64,000 nucleotides of DNA from contig NZ_CP092535.1 of assembly GCF_022437945.1 (NCBI RefSeq), positions 62,001 to 126,000 on the forward strand. Direction: 5' to 3'. How positions within the stretch are numbered: position 1 is the first letter of the stretch; every line of letters starts with the position of its first letter. This document shows positions 18,204 to 29,999 of this stretch, piece after piece. A model generated the notes under the pieces. That model made no database searches. It was not told where the DNA came from and saw only the letters and a program-made list of their open reading frames with translations. The translations under genes and the position numbers were made by a program. This DNA comes from Nocardioides sp. TF02-7. GTDB lineage: Bacteria; Actinomycetota; Actinomycetes; Propionibacteriales; Nocardioidaceae.

Positions 18204-18299
18204 GGTGTCGGGGCGCCTTTAGCGCGTTGTCTTCCTCCGCTCCGGTCGCTCGTTCCTCGCTCCCTCCGCTCCGTCCAGACAACGCGGGCGCCCCGACCT
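18204..18299. terminator. long inverted repeat between convergent znuB and WYL genes
   Basis: Left arm GGTGTCGGGGCGCC plus CGCGTTGTCT (18204-18231) pairs with right arm AGACAACGCGGGCGCCCCGACC (split here as AGACAACGCG and GGCGCCCCGACC, 18276-18299). A 44-bp pyrimidine-rich loop repeating CCTCCGCTCCG lies between. A strong bidirectional terminator is the simplest reading: it sits between two gene ends that face each other. Confidence 0.6.
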
Positions 18300-18339
18300 T
18301 CGGGATGACGCGGTGCGGCAGCAGCTCGAACCGGCAGGG

Positions 18340-19308
18340 TCATTCCACGTGGCGTTCGGCGATGGCTGCCGCGCGGTCGCGCACGGCGTGGCGCAGCCAC
18401 TCCGGTGACAGGACCTCGGCGCCCGAGGCTGCCTGCCACACCGCCCACTCGGCGTGGCGGCGGTCCTGGAAGGTGAGGTCGAGGCGTAGGCGGCCGTCGG
18501 GCTCGGGGGCCTCGGTGACGACCGCCAGGGCCGTGGCCAGCAGGTCGTCGCGGCGCGCAGGGTCGAGGCGCAGCGACACGACGACCTGCTTCCCGCCGGT
18601 GCGGAACCGGTGGCTGCGCTCCTGCCAGGCCCGGCCCAGGTCGACCTCCTCCGCGCGCTGCGCGGCCTCGGCGAGCTCCTCGGCGGCGAGGATCCGCGAC
18701 AACCGGTAGGTGCGCTCCTCCCCGACCTCGTCGCCAGCAGGTAGCCCTGCCCGCGCACGGTGACCAGGCCCACCGGGTCCACCGTGCGCCACTCCGCCCG
18801 CTGTCCCGCCGCCTCGTAGCGGATCCGCAGCCGGTGGCCGGCAACGACCGCCCGCCGGACCTCCGCCACCACGGCGTCCGGCACCTCCTCGGCGGTTGCC
18901 ACCCGCCGCGCGAGGAGGTCGGTCTCCGGGTCGACCAGCAACCGCTGCGCCGCGCCGGCCGCCGCCTCGCGGTGACCCGCCGGCAGCGCGTCGGCCACCT
19001 TCAGCAGGGCCGACGCGAGCGGGGCGCCGAGGCCGAACGCCGCGGCCCCGCGCCGCGCTCCCGCGACCAGCAGGGCGAGCGCCTCCTCGTGGGTGAGGCC
19101 GGTGAGCTCGGTGCGGAACCCGGGCAGCAGCGCGAACCCGCCGTGCCGCCCGCGCTCGGCGTAGACCGGGACGCCGGCCGACGACAGCGTCGACGTCACG
19201 CAGGACGGTGCGGGTCGACACCTCCAGCTCGCGGGCCAGCGTCGCCGCCGACAACCGGCCGCGCTGGCGCAGCAGCAGCACCAACGAGACCAGCCGGTCG
19301 GCACGCAT
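18340..19308 (-). CDS. HTH/WYL-domain transcriptional regulator (two frame breaks)
   Basis: DeoR-like regulator of about 322 residues. The N-terminus MRADRLVSLVLLLRQRGRLS with ELEVSTRTVLRDV is the HTH_11 winged helix. Breaks near 19195 and 18720 divide the gene into three frames that join without gaps: SSAGVPVYAERGRHGGFALLP, then a helical region, then RLRIRYEAAGQ with WRTVDPVGLV and GYLLATRSG, which is the WYL domain, then EERTYRLSRILAAEEL and a C-terminal WCX-like domain ending ERHVE. WYL proteins sense small ligands, often nucleic-acid derived. It is divergent from the RidA-like gene 91 bp away, its probable target by position. Confidence 0.8.
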   Translation of the reverse strand: MRADRLVSLVLLLRQRGRLSAATLARELEVSTRTVLRDVDAVVGRRPGLRRARAARRVRAAARVPHRAHRPHPRGGARPAGRGSAARGRGVRPRRPARVGPAEGGRRAAGGSPRGGGRRGAAVAGRPGDRPPRAAGGNRRGGAGRRGGGGPAGGRCRPPAADPLRGGGTAGGVAHGGPGGPGHRARAGLPAGDEVGEERTYRLSRILAAEELAEAAQRAEEVDLGRAWQERSHRFRTGGKQVVVSLRLDPARRDDLLATALAVVTEAPEPDGRLRLDLTFQDRRHAEWAVWQAASGAEVLSPEWLRHAVRDRAAAIAERHVE

Positions 19309-19399
19309 GCGAGAAACCTAGGCCAGATACCCGACAGGGGATGTCGTGATTGATCGGCAGGCTGCCGCTCGCACTGTTGGACCGACGAGAGGAACGAAC

Positions 19400-19801
19400 G
19401 TGACGATGGAGCGAACGGCGGTCGACCCGTGGCCGTGGTCGATGCAGCTGGGCTACCACCAGGGAGAGGTCGTGTCCGGGCACGCGCGGACGCTGTACTG
19501 CGCCGGGCAGACCGCGACCGACGGAACCGGGGCCCCGCAGCACGCCGGGGACATAGAGGCGCAGCTGGCGCTGAGCCTCGACAACCTGGAGGCGGTCCTC
19601 GCCGCCGCCGGCATGGGCCTCGCGAACCTGGTCCGGCTCGGCGTCTACACCACCGACGTCGACCTGCTGCTGCAGCACTACGGCGTGCTGGCGGGCCGGC
19701 TCGGCGCCGCGGGCGTGGCGCCGCCGACGACGATGCTCGGGGTCACCCGGCTGGCGCTGCCGCCGCTGATGGTCGAGCTGGAGGGGACGGCCGTCGGCTG
19801 A
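19400..19801 (+). CDS. RidA/YjgF-family protein
   Basis: Small RidA-like protein, about 133 residues from GTG 19400, which follows GAGAGGA at a proper distance; an in-frame upstream ATG at 19346 has no such site. Family features are LYCAGQTATDGTG, DIEAQLALSLDNLEAVLAAAG, NLVRLGVYTTDVD and PPTTMLGVTRLALPPLMVELE. RidA enzymes hydrolyse reactive enamines/imines from PLP enzymes, but the active-site Arg of true RidA (usually in a C-terminal SRxxV/ARSAV context) is not evident: the corresponding segment is TTMLGV. So it may belong to a non-canonical Rid subgroup. Divergent from the WYL regulator. Confidence 0.8.
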   Translation: MTMERTAVDPWPWSMQLGYHQGEVVSGHARTLYCAGQTATDGTGAPQHAGDIEAQLALSLDNLEAVLAAAGMGLANLVRLGVYTTDVDLLLQHYGVLAGRLGAAGVAPPTTMLGVTRLALPPLMVELEGTAVG

Positions 19802-19823
19802 CCGCTCCGGGGTCGCCCGCCCG

Positions 19824-20675
19824 CTACCGCACCCACTGCGCGGCGGCGTCGCGGGCGGCCTCGACGGCCGAGCCGGTCTGGCGGCGAGCCATCCGACGGA
19901 GCAGGCGCGGGGTGAGGAGGGCGCCGACGACGGCCCAGACGCCGAGCACCGCCGCCGTCTCCCAGGTGCGCCAGTCGCCGCCGACCTCGACCGACGCCGC
20001 GGAGTCGGGGAGGAACGCCGAGCGCATGCCGAGGCCCAGCCAGTACAGCGGGAAGACCTGCACCACGACCTCGACCCAGTCCCAGAGCCGCTGCAGGGGG
20101 TAGAAGATCCCCGAGGTGCCGGCGAGCACGGCGACCGGCAGCATGCCCCAGGTGCCGACCTTCTGGCTGTTGGGCACCAGCGCACCGATCGCCATCCCGA
20201 TCGGCATCGTGGCGAGGGTGCCGAGAACGAGCACCCACATCACCGTGAACCACCCGGACGCGTCGGCCATCAGGTCGTCGAACAGCAGGAAGCTCGGCAC
20301 GAGGATCACGACCATCTGCGGCACCAGCGACAGCGTCTGGAACACCAGCTGCCCCGCGAAGTAGCCCTTCAGGCCGTGCGGCACCGCCTTGTGGCGGAGC
20401 AGCGTCCCGTCCTCCTTCTCCATGGCGAGGCTGTACGCCGGCCCGATGACGAAGCCGAACGCCACCAGCAGGCCGAGGATGCTGGGCAGTGCCACCGACG
20501 GCAGCAGCAGGTCGGTGCCCTCGACCTCGGTGTTGCGGCGGAGGAACAGGTAGCCGAGCGTGATGAGCGCCGTGAACAGGTAGAACCCCTGGTCCTGGGT
20601 GCTCCGGACGCTCTGCCAGAACTCCCGCAGCCCGCGCCGGACCCCGATGCCGACGGCGTACCTGGCCGGGTTCAT
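19824..20675 (-). CDS. ABC-2 type transporter permease
   Basis: Membrane subunit of an ABC exporter, 283 residues from ATG 20675. Six hydrophobic segments are visible: FYLFTALITLGYLFL, LGLLVAFGFVIGPAYSL, LSLVPQMVVILVPSFLLF, MWVLVLGTLATMPIGMAIG, GMLPVAVLAGTSGIFYPL and AAVLGVWAVVGALLTPRLL. GLGMRSAFLP resembles the ABC-2/DrrB signature area. Its start overlaps the ATPase stop by 4 bp, so the two form one transporter, perhaps for a drug or lipid. Substrate unknown. Confidence 0.85.
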   Translation of the reverse strand: MNPARYAVGIGVRRGLREFWQSVRSTQDQGFYLFTALITLGYLFLRRNTEVEGTDLLLPSVALPSILGLLVAFGFVIGPAYSLAMEKEDGTLLRHKAVPHGLKGYFAGQLVFQTLSLVPQMVVILVPSFLLFDDLMADASGWFTVMWVLVLGTLATMPIGMAIGALVPNSQKVGTWGMLPVAVLAGTSGIFYPLQRLWDWVEVVVQVFPLYWLGLGMRSAFLPDSAASVEVGGDWRTWETAAVLGVWAVVGALLTPRLLRRMARRQTGSAVEAARDAAAQWVR

Positions 20676-21646
20676 GCCGACACCCCCGGCGACGGAGCGG
20701 ATGGGGCGGACGGAGCAGACGGGGCAGACGCCTCGGAGAACAGCCGGGCCGCCGCGTCGCCGTGACCGGCCTCGTGCTGGAGGACGAGACCGAGGTAGGC
20801 GTCCTCCAGGCTCGACCGGCGGACCTCGAGGTCGGTGACCTCGTCGCCGTGCTCGGCGAGCAGCGTGCGGACGAACGCCGTCCCGTCGGGCACCCGCTCG
20901 GTGAACGCCTGCCCACCGCGGCGCCACCGCACGACCGTCTCCCCCGCGACCTGCCGGGCCAGCCCGTCGACGGTGTCGTCGGCGACGATCCGGCCGCCGG
21001 CCAGCACGAGCACGCGGGTCGCGAGCCGCTCGGCCTCGTCGAGGTCGTGGGTGGTGAGCAGGATCGTGGTGCGGTCGACCCGCGAGAGCCGGCGGATCAG
21101 GTCGTGGAACTCCCGCCGGGCCTGCGGGTCGAAACCCGCCGTCGGCTCGTCGAGGAAGAGCAGGTCGGGCCGGCCGACGATCCCGATCGCCACGTCGAGG
21201 CGCCGGCGCTGGCCGCCGGACAGCGTCGTGAGCTTCTGGTCGGCCAGTCCACCGAGGCCGACCGTCTCGAGCAGGTCCTCCACGTCGTGCGGACGCGGGC
21301 GGTCCGGTGTCGAGTAGGGCCGGTAGTACTCGCCCAGCTGGGTGAGCAGCCGGCGCGCCGTCCACCGCGGGTGGTCGCGCCACGACTGCAGCACGACGCC
21401 GGTGCGGGCGCGCCAGTCCTCGGTGGCCGCGGCCGGGTCCTGCCCGAGCACCTCCACCTCGCCCGCCGACCGGATCCGGAAGCCCTCGAGGATCTCGATC
21501 GTGGTCGTCTTGCCGGCGCCGTTGGGGCCGAGGAGGCACACGACCTCACCGGCGTGGATGTCGAGGTCGACGCCGGTGAGCACGTCCTTGTCGCCGTAGC
21601 GCATCCGCAGGTCGCGGACGCGCACCACGGACTCGGTCACGAGCAC
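20672..21646 (-). CDS. ABC-2 exporter ATP-binding protein
   Basis: ATPase partner of the following permease, 324 residues. Walker A GPNGAGKTT, Q-loop VVLQSWRDHP, signature LSGGQRRRLDVAIGI, Walker B DLLFLDEPTAGFD and switch His in LLTTHDLDEAERLA are all present. Residues about 230-300 form the C-terminal extension found in DrrA/CcmA-like exporters, and the end is a short ASAPSAPSAPSAPS repeat of the tripeptide APS. Start GTG 21646 with further GTG codons close by. Confidence 0.88.
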   Translation of the reverse strand: MLVTESVVRVRDLRMRYGDKDVLTGVDLDIHAGEVVCLLGPNGAGKTTTIEILEGFRIRSAGEVEVLGQDPAAATEDWRARTGVVLQSWRDHPRWTARRLLTQLGEYYRPYSTPDRPRPHDVEDLLETVGLGGLADQKLTTLSGGQRRRLDVAIGIVGRPDLLFLDEPTAGFDPQARREFHDLIRRLSRVDRTTILLTTHDLDEAERLATRVLVLAGGRIVADDTVDGLARQVAGETVVRWRRGGQAFTERVPDGTAFVRTLLAEHGDEVTDLEVRRSSLEDAYLGLVLQHEAGHGDAAARLFSEASAPSAPSAPSAPSPGVSA

Positions 21647-21719
21647 CGACGCTAGGTCCGTGGCTCGACCGCCGACAACCTACTTTGGTCGGTCATCGGT
21701 TCACCCCGGGACCGACGGC

Positions 21720-22530
21720 TCAGCCGTTCCTGTCCCTCACGGCCTCGGGCAGGCACTCGGCGACGCCGCCGGTCCGGCCGTCGTTGAACGCGTCGATGCG
21801 CTCGAACGAGTCGCCGTGGTCGCCGCTCATGCCCCACGGCACCTCGTCGGCGATCAGGTTGAGGCCGTCGACGATCTCCTTCTCGTCGCCCGCCTCGAAC
21901 TCGAGGTTGCCGTCGGCGGCCGCGCCGTAGAGGGTGGCGCCGGCGAGGCAGTCGGCCTGCAGCTCGTACTGCTCGGAGTGCAAGTCCATCGACAGCCGCG
22001 CCTGCACCGCGTGGCCCCACTCGTGGGCGACGATCAGGTAGGGCCAGGCGTCGCCGATCTCGTAGCCGAGCTCGATCAGCGTCTGGTCCCAGGCGACGTA
22101 GTCGCCGTCGGGGCAGTAGAACGCGTTGCCCGGCGGCAGCACCTCGTCGAAGCAGGTGGGTGCGCTGGCCTCGTCGTAGCCGTCGTAGAGGCCCACGACG
22201 TTCGGCGGGGCGTAGGAGCCGGTGAAGAACTCGGTCCAGTGGTCGGTCCAGTACCGGTCGGTCACGGCGACCGCGCTGTCGAGGTCCTCGGCGAGCTCCT
22301 CGGGGTCGACGGCGCCGGTCGGCTCGATGGTCATCGACGCGTCCGGGTCGGCCGGCGTCGTCGACGGCTCGGCCGGCGTGGTCGGGTCGGTGGGCGACGG
22401 CGTGATCGTGGTGAAGACCGTCTCGACGTCCTCGGCCGCGGCCTCGCCGTCCCCGCCGCAGGCGCTGAGCGAGAGGACGAGCAGGACGGCCGTGCCGATG
22501 CCGGCGGCCCGGGCGTGGGGGAGACGTCAT
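21720..22530 (-). CDS. neutral zinc metallopeptidase-like lipoprotein (one frame break)
   Basis: YpfJ-type zinc metallopeptidase, about 269 residues after correction. The catalytic motif HEWGH is in [15 protein letters not shown], and the third ligand is probably the Glu/Asp in [12 protein letters not shown], which is the family pattern. Upstream, removing one C from the run at 22517-22521 joins ATG 22530 to a hydrophobic lipoprotein signal [17 protein letters not shown] and a Pro/Thr-rich linker that runs in frame into [10 protein letters not shown] at 22334. Hence a surface-anchored protease is likely. CFDEV and FYCPDGDYV contain Cys that may form a disulfide. Substrate unknown. Confidence 0.78.
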
Positions 22531-22650
22531 GGCCGGAGCGTAGGGCGCCCGGCGGGCGGCCATGCCCGGAACGCCGCACAATGCCACCCGGGGACGCAAC
22601 GCGTTCATCCTTCGGACGGACCGGATGGGCAGACGGACGGACGGGACGGG

Positions 22651-23479
22651 TCAGGTCGGCTCGGCGCCGCCGTAGCGGCGGTCGCGATGGGCGTAGAGCT
22701 CCACGGCCTGCCACAGGTGGCGCCGGTCGACGTCGGGCCACAGCACATCGGTGAAGACGAGCTCGGCGTACGCCGCCTGCCACAGCATGAAGTTCGACAG
22801 CCGCTGCTCCCCCGACGTCCGCCAGACCAGGTCGGCGTCCGCGACCTCGGGCACGTAGAGGTGCTTGGCGAAGGTGCGCTCGTCGACGCGCTCCGGGTCG
22901 AGGCGGCCCGCCGCGACCTCGCGGGCGATCGACCGCGCGGTGTCGGCGAGCTCCGCCCGCCCGCCGTAGTTGACGCACATCGTCAGCGTGAGCACGTCGT
23001 TGTCGCGGGTCAGCTCCTCGGCGACCTGGAGCTCCTTGATGACCGACTTCCACAGGCGCGGGGCCCGGCCGGCCCAGCGGACCCGCACGCCCAGCTCGTG
23101 CATCTCGTCGCGGCGCCGCCGGATCACGTCGCGGTTGAAGCCCATGAGGAACCGGACCTCCTCCGGCGACCGGCTCCAGTTCTCCGTGGAGAACGCGTAG
23201 GCCGAGATCGCCTTCACCCCGATCTCGATCGCACCCTCGACGACGTCGAACAGCGAGTGCTCGCCCTGCTCGTGCCCCCCGGGTCCGCGGCAGCCCGCGC
23301 TGCTGGGCCCACCGGCCGTTGCCGTCCATCACCACCGCGACGTGACGCGGCACCAGCTCCGGCGGGACCGCAGGCGGCCGGGCCCCCGACGGGTGCGGCG
23401 TCGGCGGCCGGGGCTCGGTCCGGCGGCCGTCGGAGCGGCCGTCGGAGCGGCGGGCGGCGCGGCGGGAGGCGCGGGTCAC
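22651..23479 (-). CDS. uppS: isoprenyl (polyprenyl) diphosphate synthase, cis type
   Basis: Makes the long cis-polyprenyl diphosphate carrier for cell-wall precursors. From GTG 23479 the start region is Arg-rich and then reads [20 protein letters not shown], with the catalytic Asp in MDGNGRW; one surplus G in the six-base run at 23275-23280 (C on the plus strand) breaks the frame before [19 protein letters not shown]. The remainder is intact: [26 protein letters not shown], and [25 protein letters not shown], ending with [11 protein letters not shown]. About 275 residues. Lies just downstream of recO, as in mycobacteria; chain length cannot be judged. Confidence 0.9.
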
Positions 23480-23528
23480 GGGCTGCAGCGTAGGGCAGGG
23501 CTGGCGGCGGTCACCGGGGCCACGGGCA

Positions 23529-24271
23529 TCACCGCTCGACGTAGGCCAGGGAGCGGAGGCCGCGCTCGAGCTGCCACTGCACGAACGCGGCGACCAGGCC
23601 GCTGGCCTCGCGCTCGTGGCGCGGCTCGGCCGCCTCGACGACCGGCCAGTCCCCGGCCAGCAGGCCGCCCAGCAGCACCAGGGTCTCCGGCGCCGGGCTG
23701 GCCGAGCCCGGGATCCGGCAGGTGGCGCAGAGCACGCCACCCATGCCGGGGTTGAACCAGCGGTGCCGCCCGGCGTTCTCCGTCGGCGGCCGGCCGCAGT
23801 GGGCGCAGTCGGCGAACGACGGCGCGTAGCCGGCGACGGCCAGCGACCTGAGCAGGTAGGAGTCGAGCACGTGGCCGGGCCGGCGCTCGCCCGACGCCAT
23901 CGCCCGCAGCGCGCCCTGCAGCAGCAGGAACTGCTGGACCGCCGGCTCCCGCTCCTCGACGACCAGCCGCTCCGCGGTCTCGAGCATCGCGGTGCCGGCG
24001 GTGTAGCGGTCGTAGTCGGCGCCGATCGCGGCGGCGTAGGCCCCCGGGTCTCGGCCTGGGTGATCACGTCGAGCGAGCGGCCCTCGGCCAGCTGGAGGTC
24101 GACGTGGGTGAACGGCTCGAGCCGCGACCCCCAGCGCGAGGTGGTGCGGCGCACGCCCTTGGCCACCGCACGGATCCGCCCGTGCTGGCGGGTGAGCAAG
24201 GTGATGATGCGGTCGGCCTCCCCCAGCTTGTGGGTGCGGAGGACGATCGCCTCGTCACGGAAGAGCGGCAC
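23529..24271 (-). CDS. recO: DNA repair protein RecO (one frame break)
   Basis: RecFOR-pathway protein that helps load RecA on gapped DNA. GTG 24271 gives [38 protein letters not shown], the OB-fold start. A net change of one base near 24043 moves the frame before [25 protein letters not shown]. The zinc motif is present as CAHCGRPP and [12 protein letters not shown], and the protein ends [11 protein letters not shown]. About 247 residues, normal for actinobacteria. Only 17 bp separate its start from the divergent voltage-sensor-like gene. Confidence 0.88.
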
Positions 24272-24288
24272 CCACCTATTGTGCGCTC

Positions 24289-25113
24289 ATGAGCGACACA
24301 ACGGCCGCCGCCACCCCGGCCGGGCGGCGCGGGACCGGCCCGGCCCCCCGGCCCGGCCGGCCCACGACGCCGCCGGTGACCGCCGTGGACTGGCTGATGC
24401 TGCTGCTGGCCGTCGTCTCCGTGGCGCTGCTGGTGTGGATCACCTTCTGGGACGTCGACCCGGAGTGGGAGCGCCGGGTCGTGGTCGCCGACTACGTCGT
24501 CTGCGGCGTCTTCGCGGTGGAGTTCGCGGCGCGCTGGCGCCGGTCCGGCCTGGGCTGGCGGTTCCCGCGCAGGTACTGGTACGAGGTGGTCGGGATGGTC
24601 CCGCTGTCGGACCCGGCCTTCCGCAGCTTCCGCCTGATCCGGATCGTGGTGATCGCCGTCCGGCTGGGACGGGCGGCCGACCGGGCCTACGGCGACCGCG
24701 CCACGGCGTACGTCGTGGGACGGTTCGCCGACACGATCGTCGACATCATCCGGCGGCCGGTGACCGTGGCGGTGCTCGACGAGGTGATCGCGGTCGTCCA
24801 GACCGGAAACTACGCCGAGCACGTCGCCGCCGCGATCGAGCAGAACCGCGCCGAGCTCGACGCGATGATCGTCGAGCTGATCCGCGAGGACCGGACGACA
24901 GGGCGGCTGCGGTTCGTCCCGTTCCACGACGACGTCGTGCGGCTGGTGAGCGACACCGTGTTCCGGATCCTGCACGAGGGGCTGGCCGACCCGCGGGTGC
25001 ACGAGCTGATCTCCGACGCGATCCGCGAGTCCGCGGTCCAGCTGCGCGCGAACGTCCGCGAACGGCTGCACGAGGAGGTCAGGAACGAGCCGGGCAAGGT
25101 CGGCGTGCGATAG
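24289..25113 (+). CDS. voltage-sensor-like membrane protein without an evident pore
   Basis: A 274-residue membrane protein resembling the S1-S4 part of ion_trans channels. Hydrophobic helices at about 33-54 and 64-84 are S1 and S2 (with acidic Glu78 and Asp68 inside), 95-108 is S3-like, and 111-129 is S4-like: Arg112, 115, 118, 125 and 128 fall at three-residue steps in FRSFRLIRIVVIAVRLGRA. After that the chain is charged and helical (TGNYAEHVAAAIEQNRAELDAMIVELIRED) with no further pair of membrane helices and no TVGYG-like filter. It is thus either a voltage-sensor-only protein or a channel relative with another role. Frame intact, normal codon use. Confidence 0.6.
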   Translation: MSDTTAAATPAGRRGTGPAPRPGRPTTPPVTAVDWLMLLLAVVSVALLVWITFWDVDPEWERRVVVADYVVCGVFAVEFAARWRRSGLGWRFPRRYWYEVVGMVPLSDPAFRSFRLIRIVVIAVRLGRAADRAYGDRATAYVVGRFADTIVDIIRRPVTVAVLDEVIAVVQTGNYAEHVAAAIEQNRAELDAMIVELIREDRTTGRLRFVPFHDDVVRLVSDTVFRILHEGLADPRVHELISDAIRESAVQLRANVRERLHEEVRNEPGKVGVR

Positions 25114-25176
25114 CCCCGCCGTCCTCCCCGCCACGCGGAGGGCTTCACCGGAGCGGTTCGGGGGTACCGCTTCTCC

Positions 25177-26621
25177 ATGGAACCGATCTCACCCGCCTAC
25201 GGCTCGGCCGGGCTGCTGCTCGTCGCGGCCGGTGCCGTCGCCCTGCTGCTCGCGCTGATCATGGTGCTGCGGCTGCACGCCATGATCGCGCTCGTCCTCG
25301 TGAGCGTGGTGACCGCGGTCGCGGCAGGCATCCCCGATCGGCGACGTCCCGGACGCGCTGTTCGCGGGGTTCAGCGAGACCCTCGGCGAGGTCGCCCTGC
25401 TGGTCGGGTTCGGCGTGATGCTGGGGCGGCTGCTGGAGCACACCGGTGGCGCCCAGGTGCTGGCCGACACCCTGATCTCCCGGTTCGGCGAGAAGCGCGC
25501 GCCGTTCGCGCTCGGCGTCGCATCACTGCTGTTCGGCTTCCCGATCTTCTTCGACGCGGGGCTCGTGGTCTTCCTCCCGATCATCTTCACCGTCGCCCGC
25601 AGGTTCGGCGGCTCCCTGCTGCTCTACGCCTTCCCGGCCGCAGGCGCGTTCGCCGCCATGCACGCCCTCGTCCCGCCCCACCCCGGTCCGGTCGCCGCGG
25701 CCGTCAGCCTCGACGGCGACGTCGGCGTCGTGCTCCTCGTCGGCGTGCCGACCGCGATCGTCGCCTGGTACGCCGGCTGCTACCTGTTCTCCCAGCTGAT
25801 CGGACGACGCGTGCACGTCGACGTCCCGACCGTGCTCTTCGGCGAGGAGAACGGCGGCCGCGACGGGGCCGAGGGCAGCGCCGACGAGCGGGCCGAGGGC
25901 GGGGGAGCGTCGCGGACCGAGCCGCCCGCCGCGGTTCGGCACCGTCCTCCTGCTCCTGCTGCTGCCGATGGTGCTGATCTCCGGCAACACCCTGGTGACC
26001 ACGCTCATCGAGGCCGGCTCGCTCGACCAGAGCACCTTCACCGACGTGCTGGTCCTCCTCGGCAACACCCCGGTGGCGCTGCTGATCACGCTCCTGGCCG
26101 CGATCGCCGTCCTCGGCCGCCGGGAGGGCTCGTTCGCCGACACCATGGACGTGCTCGACTCCGCGCTCGGCCCGATCTGCTCGATCATCCTGATCACCGG
26201 TGCCGGCGGCATGTTCGGCGGCGTGCTCTACATCAGCGGCATCGGCGAGGCGCTCACCACCTCGCTGGCGGACCTCGGCATGCCGGTGCTGCTGCAGGCG
26301 TTCCTCATCGCGACCGCGCTCCGGGTGGCGCAGGGCTCGGCGACCGTGGCGCTCACCACGGCCGCGGGCGTGATCGCCGCCCCGGTGCAGAGCGAGGGCT
26401 ACGGCGACTTCCGGATCGCGCTGCTCGTCGTCGCGATCGCCGCCGGCGCCACCGTGCTCTCCCACGTCAACGACTCCGGCTTCTGGCTGGTCAGCCGGTT
26501 CTTCGAGATGGACCTGAAGCAGACGCTGCGCACCTGGACGGTGATGGAGACGACGATCGGCCTGAGCGCGTTCGCGGTCGCCGCGGTGCTGTGGGGCGTC
26601 GCGTCGGCGGTCGGGGCGTAG
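25177..26621 (+). CDS. gntP: GntP-family gluconate:H+ symporter (two frame breaks)
   Basis: Imports gluconate or a similar sugar acid; 12-14 helices expected. From ATG 25177 the first helices read GLLLVAAGAVALLLALIMVLRL. A surplus C near 25335 leads to DVPDALFAGFSETLGEVALLVGFGVMLGRLLEHTGGAQ, then GFPIFFDAGLVVFLPIIF and HALVPPHPGPVAAA, the classic GntP motifs. A second gain near 25928, after an acidic loop, leads to GTVLLLLLLPMVLISGNTL and GSATVALTTAAGVIAAPV. The final block includes LSHVNDSGFWLVSRFFEMD, also diagnostic. About 481 residues. Followed after 11 bp by gluconokinase. Confidence 0.87.
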
Positions 26622-26632
26622 GGTCACGCCCC

Positions 26633-27163
26633 GTGACCGATGCGACCCACCTGCACGTCGTCGTCATGGGCGTCTCCGGGACCGGCAAGACGACGGTCGC
26701 CGAGACCCTCGTCGCCGAGCTCGACCTGGTGTTCACCGAGGGCGACGACCACCACCCCCGGGCCAACGTCGAGAAGATGCGCTCGGGTGCGCCGCTCGAC
26801 GACGAGGACCGCGCCCCGTGGCTCGCGGCGCTCGCCCGGTGGACGGCGGAGCAGCACGCCGCCGGGCACGACACCGCGCTGACCTGCTCCGCGCTGCGCC
26901 GGCGCTACCGCGACGTGCTGCGCGGCGGCGTGCCGGAGCCGACGTACTTCGTCCACCTGCTCGGCTCGAAGGACGTGCTGGCCGAGCGGATGGCGGCGCG
27001 CGAGCACTTCATGCCGCCGTCACTGCTCGACTCGCAGTTCGCCACCCTCGAGCAGCTCGAGCCCGACGAGGACGGCGTGGTGGTCGATGTCGACCGGCCG
27101 CTCGACGCCGTCGTCCGCGACGCCCTGGCCGCGGTCCGCGACCGCGCCTCGCGCCTGGGCTGA
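26633..27163 (+). CDS. gntK: gluconokinase
   Basis: Phosphorylates gluconate to 6-phosphogluconate for the pentose phosphate pathway. GTG 26633 gives a 176-residue P-loop kinase: Walker A GVSGTGKTT, substrate region EGDDHHPRANVEKMRSGAPLDDEDRAPWL, the ALRRRYRD helix and EHFMPPSLLDSQFATLE, all typical of GntK/thermoresistant gluconokinase. It follows the permease gene by 11 bp and should be co-transcribed. Confidence 0.93.
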   Translation: MTDATHLHVVVMGVSGTGKTTVAETLVAELDLVFTEGDDHHPRANVEKMRSGAPLDDEDRAPWLAALARWTAEQHAAGHDTALTCSALRRRYRDVLRGGVPEPTYFVHLLGSKDVLAERMAAREHFMPPSLLDSQFATLEQLEPDEDGVVVDVDRPLDAVVRDALAAVRDRASRLG

Positions 27164-27182
27164 ACGGGCTGGGCTGAACCGC

Positions 27183-29909
<2,727 letters not shown>

Positions 29910-29925
<16 letters not shown>

Positions 29926-29951
29926 CAACCAAGGAGGAGCGCGCGCATCAT
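29910..29951 (-). CDS. leuA leader peptide
   Basis: Thirteen codons from ATG 29951 to TGA 29910 encode MMRALLLGCRSEV with three consecutive Leu codons (CTC CTC CTT). GGAGG is not seen just ahead, but the position, length, Leu run and overlap with a stable hairpin are the features of amino-acid attenuation leaders. Low Leu-tRNA would stall ribosomes at codons 5-7. Confidence 0.7.
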
Positions 29952-29999
29952 GACGGGGACAGGCTAGCATCCTCCGGCCTGGAAGATCGGGGGAACCAC

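Noticed and set aside
16184..18709. Apparent ZnuA-ZnuC fusion with a very long Arg/His-rich extension
   Set aside because: Caused by surplus bases near 16340 and 17090; correcting them gives normal proteins with an ATGA overlap and a stop at 17138.
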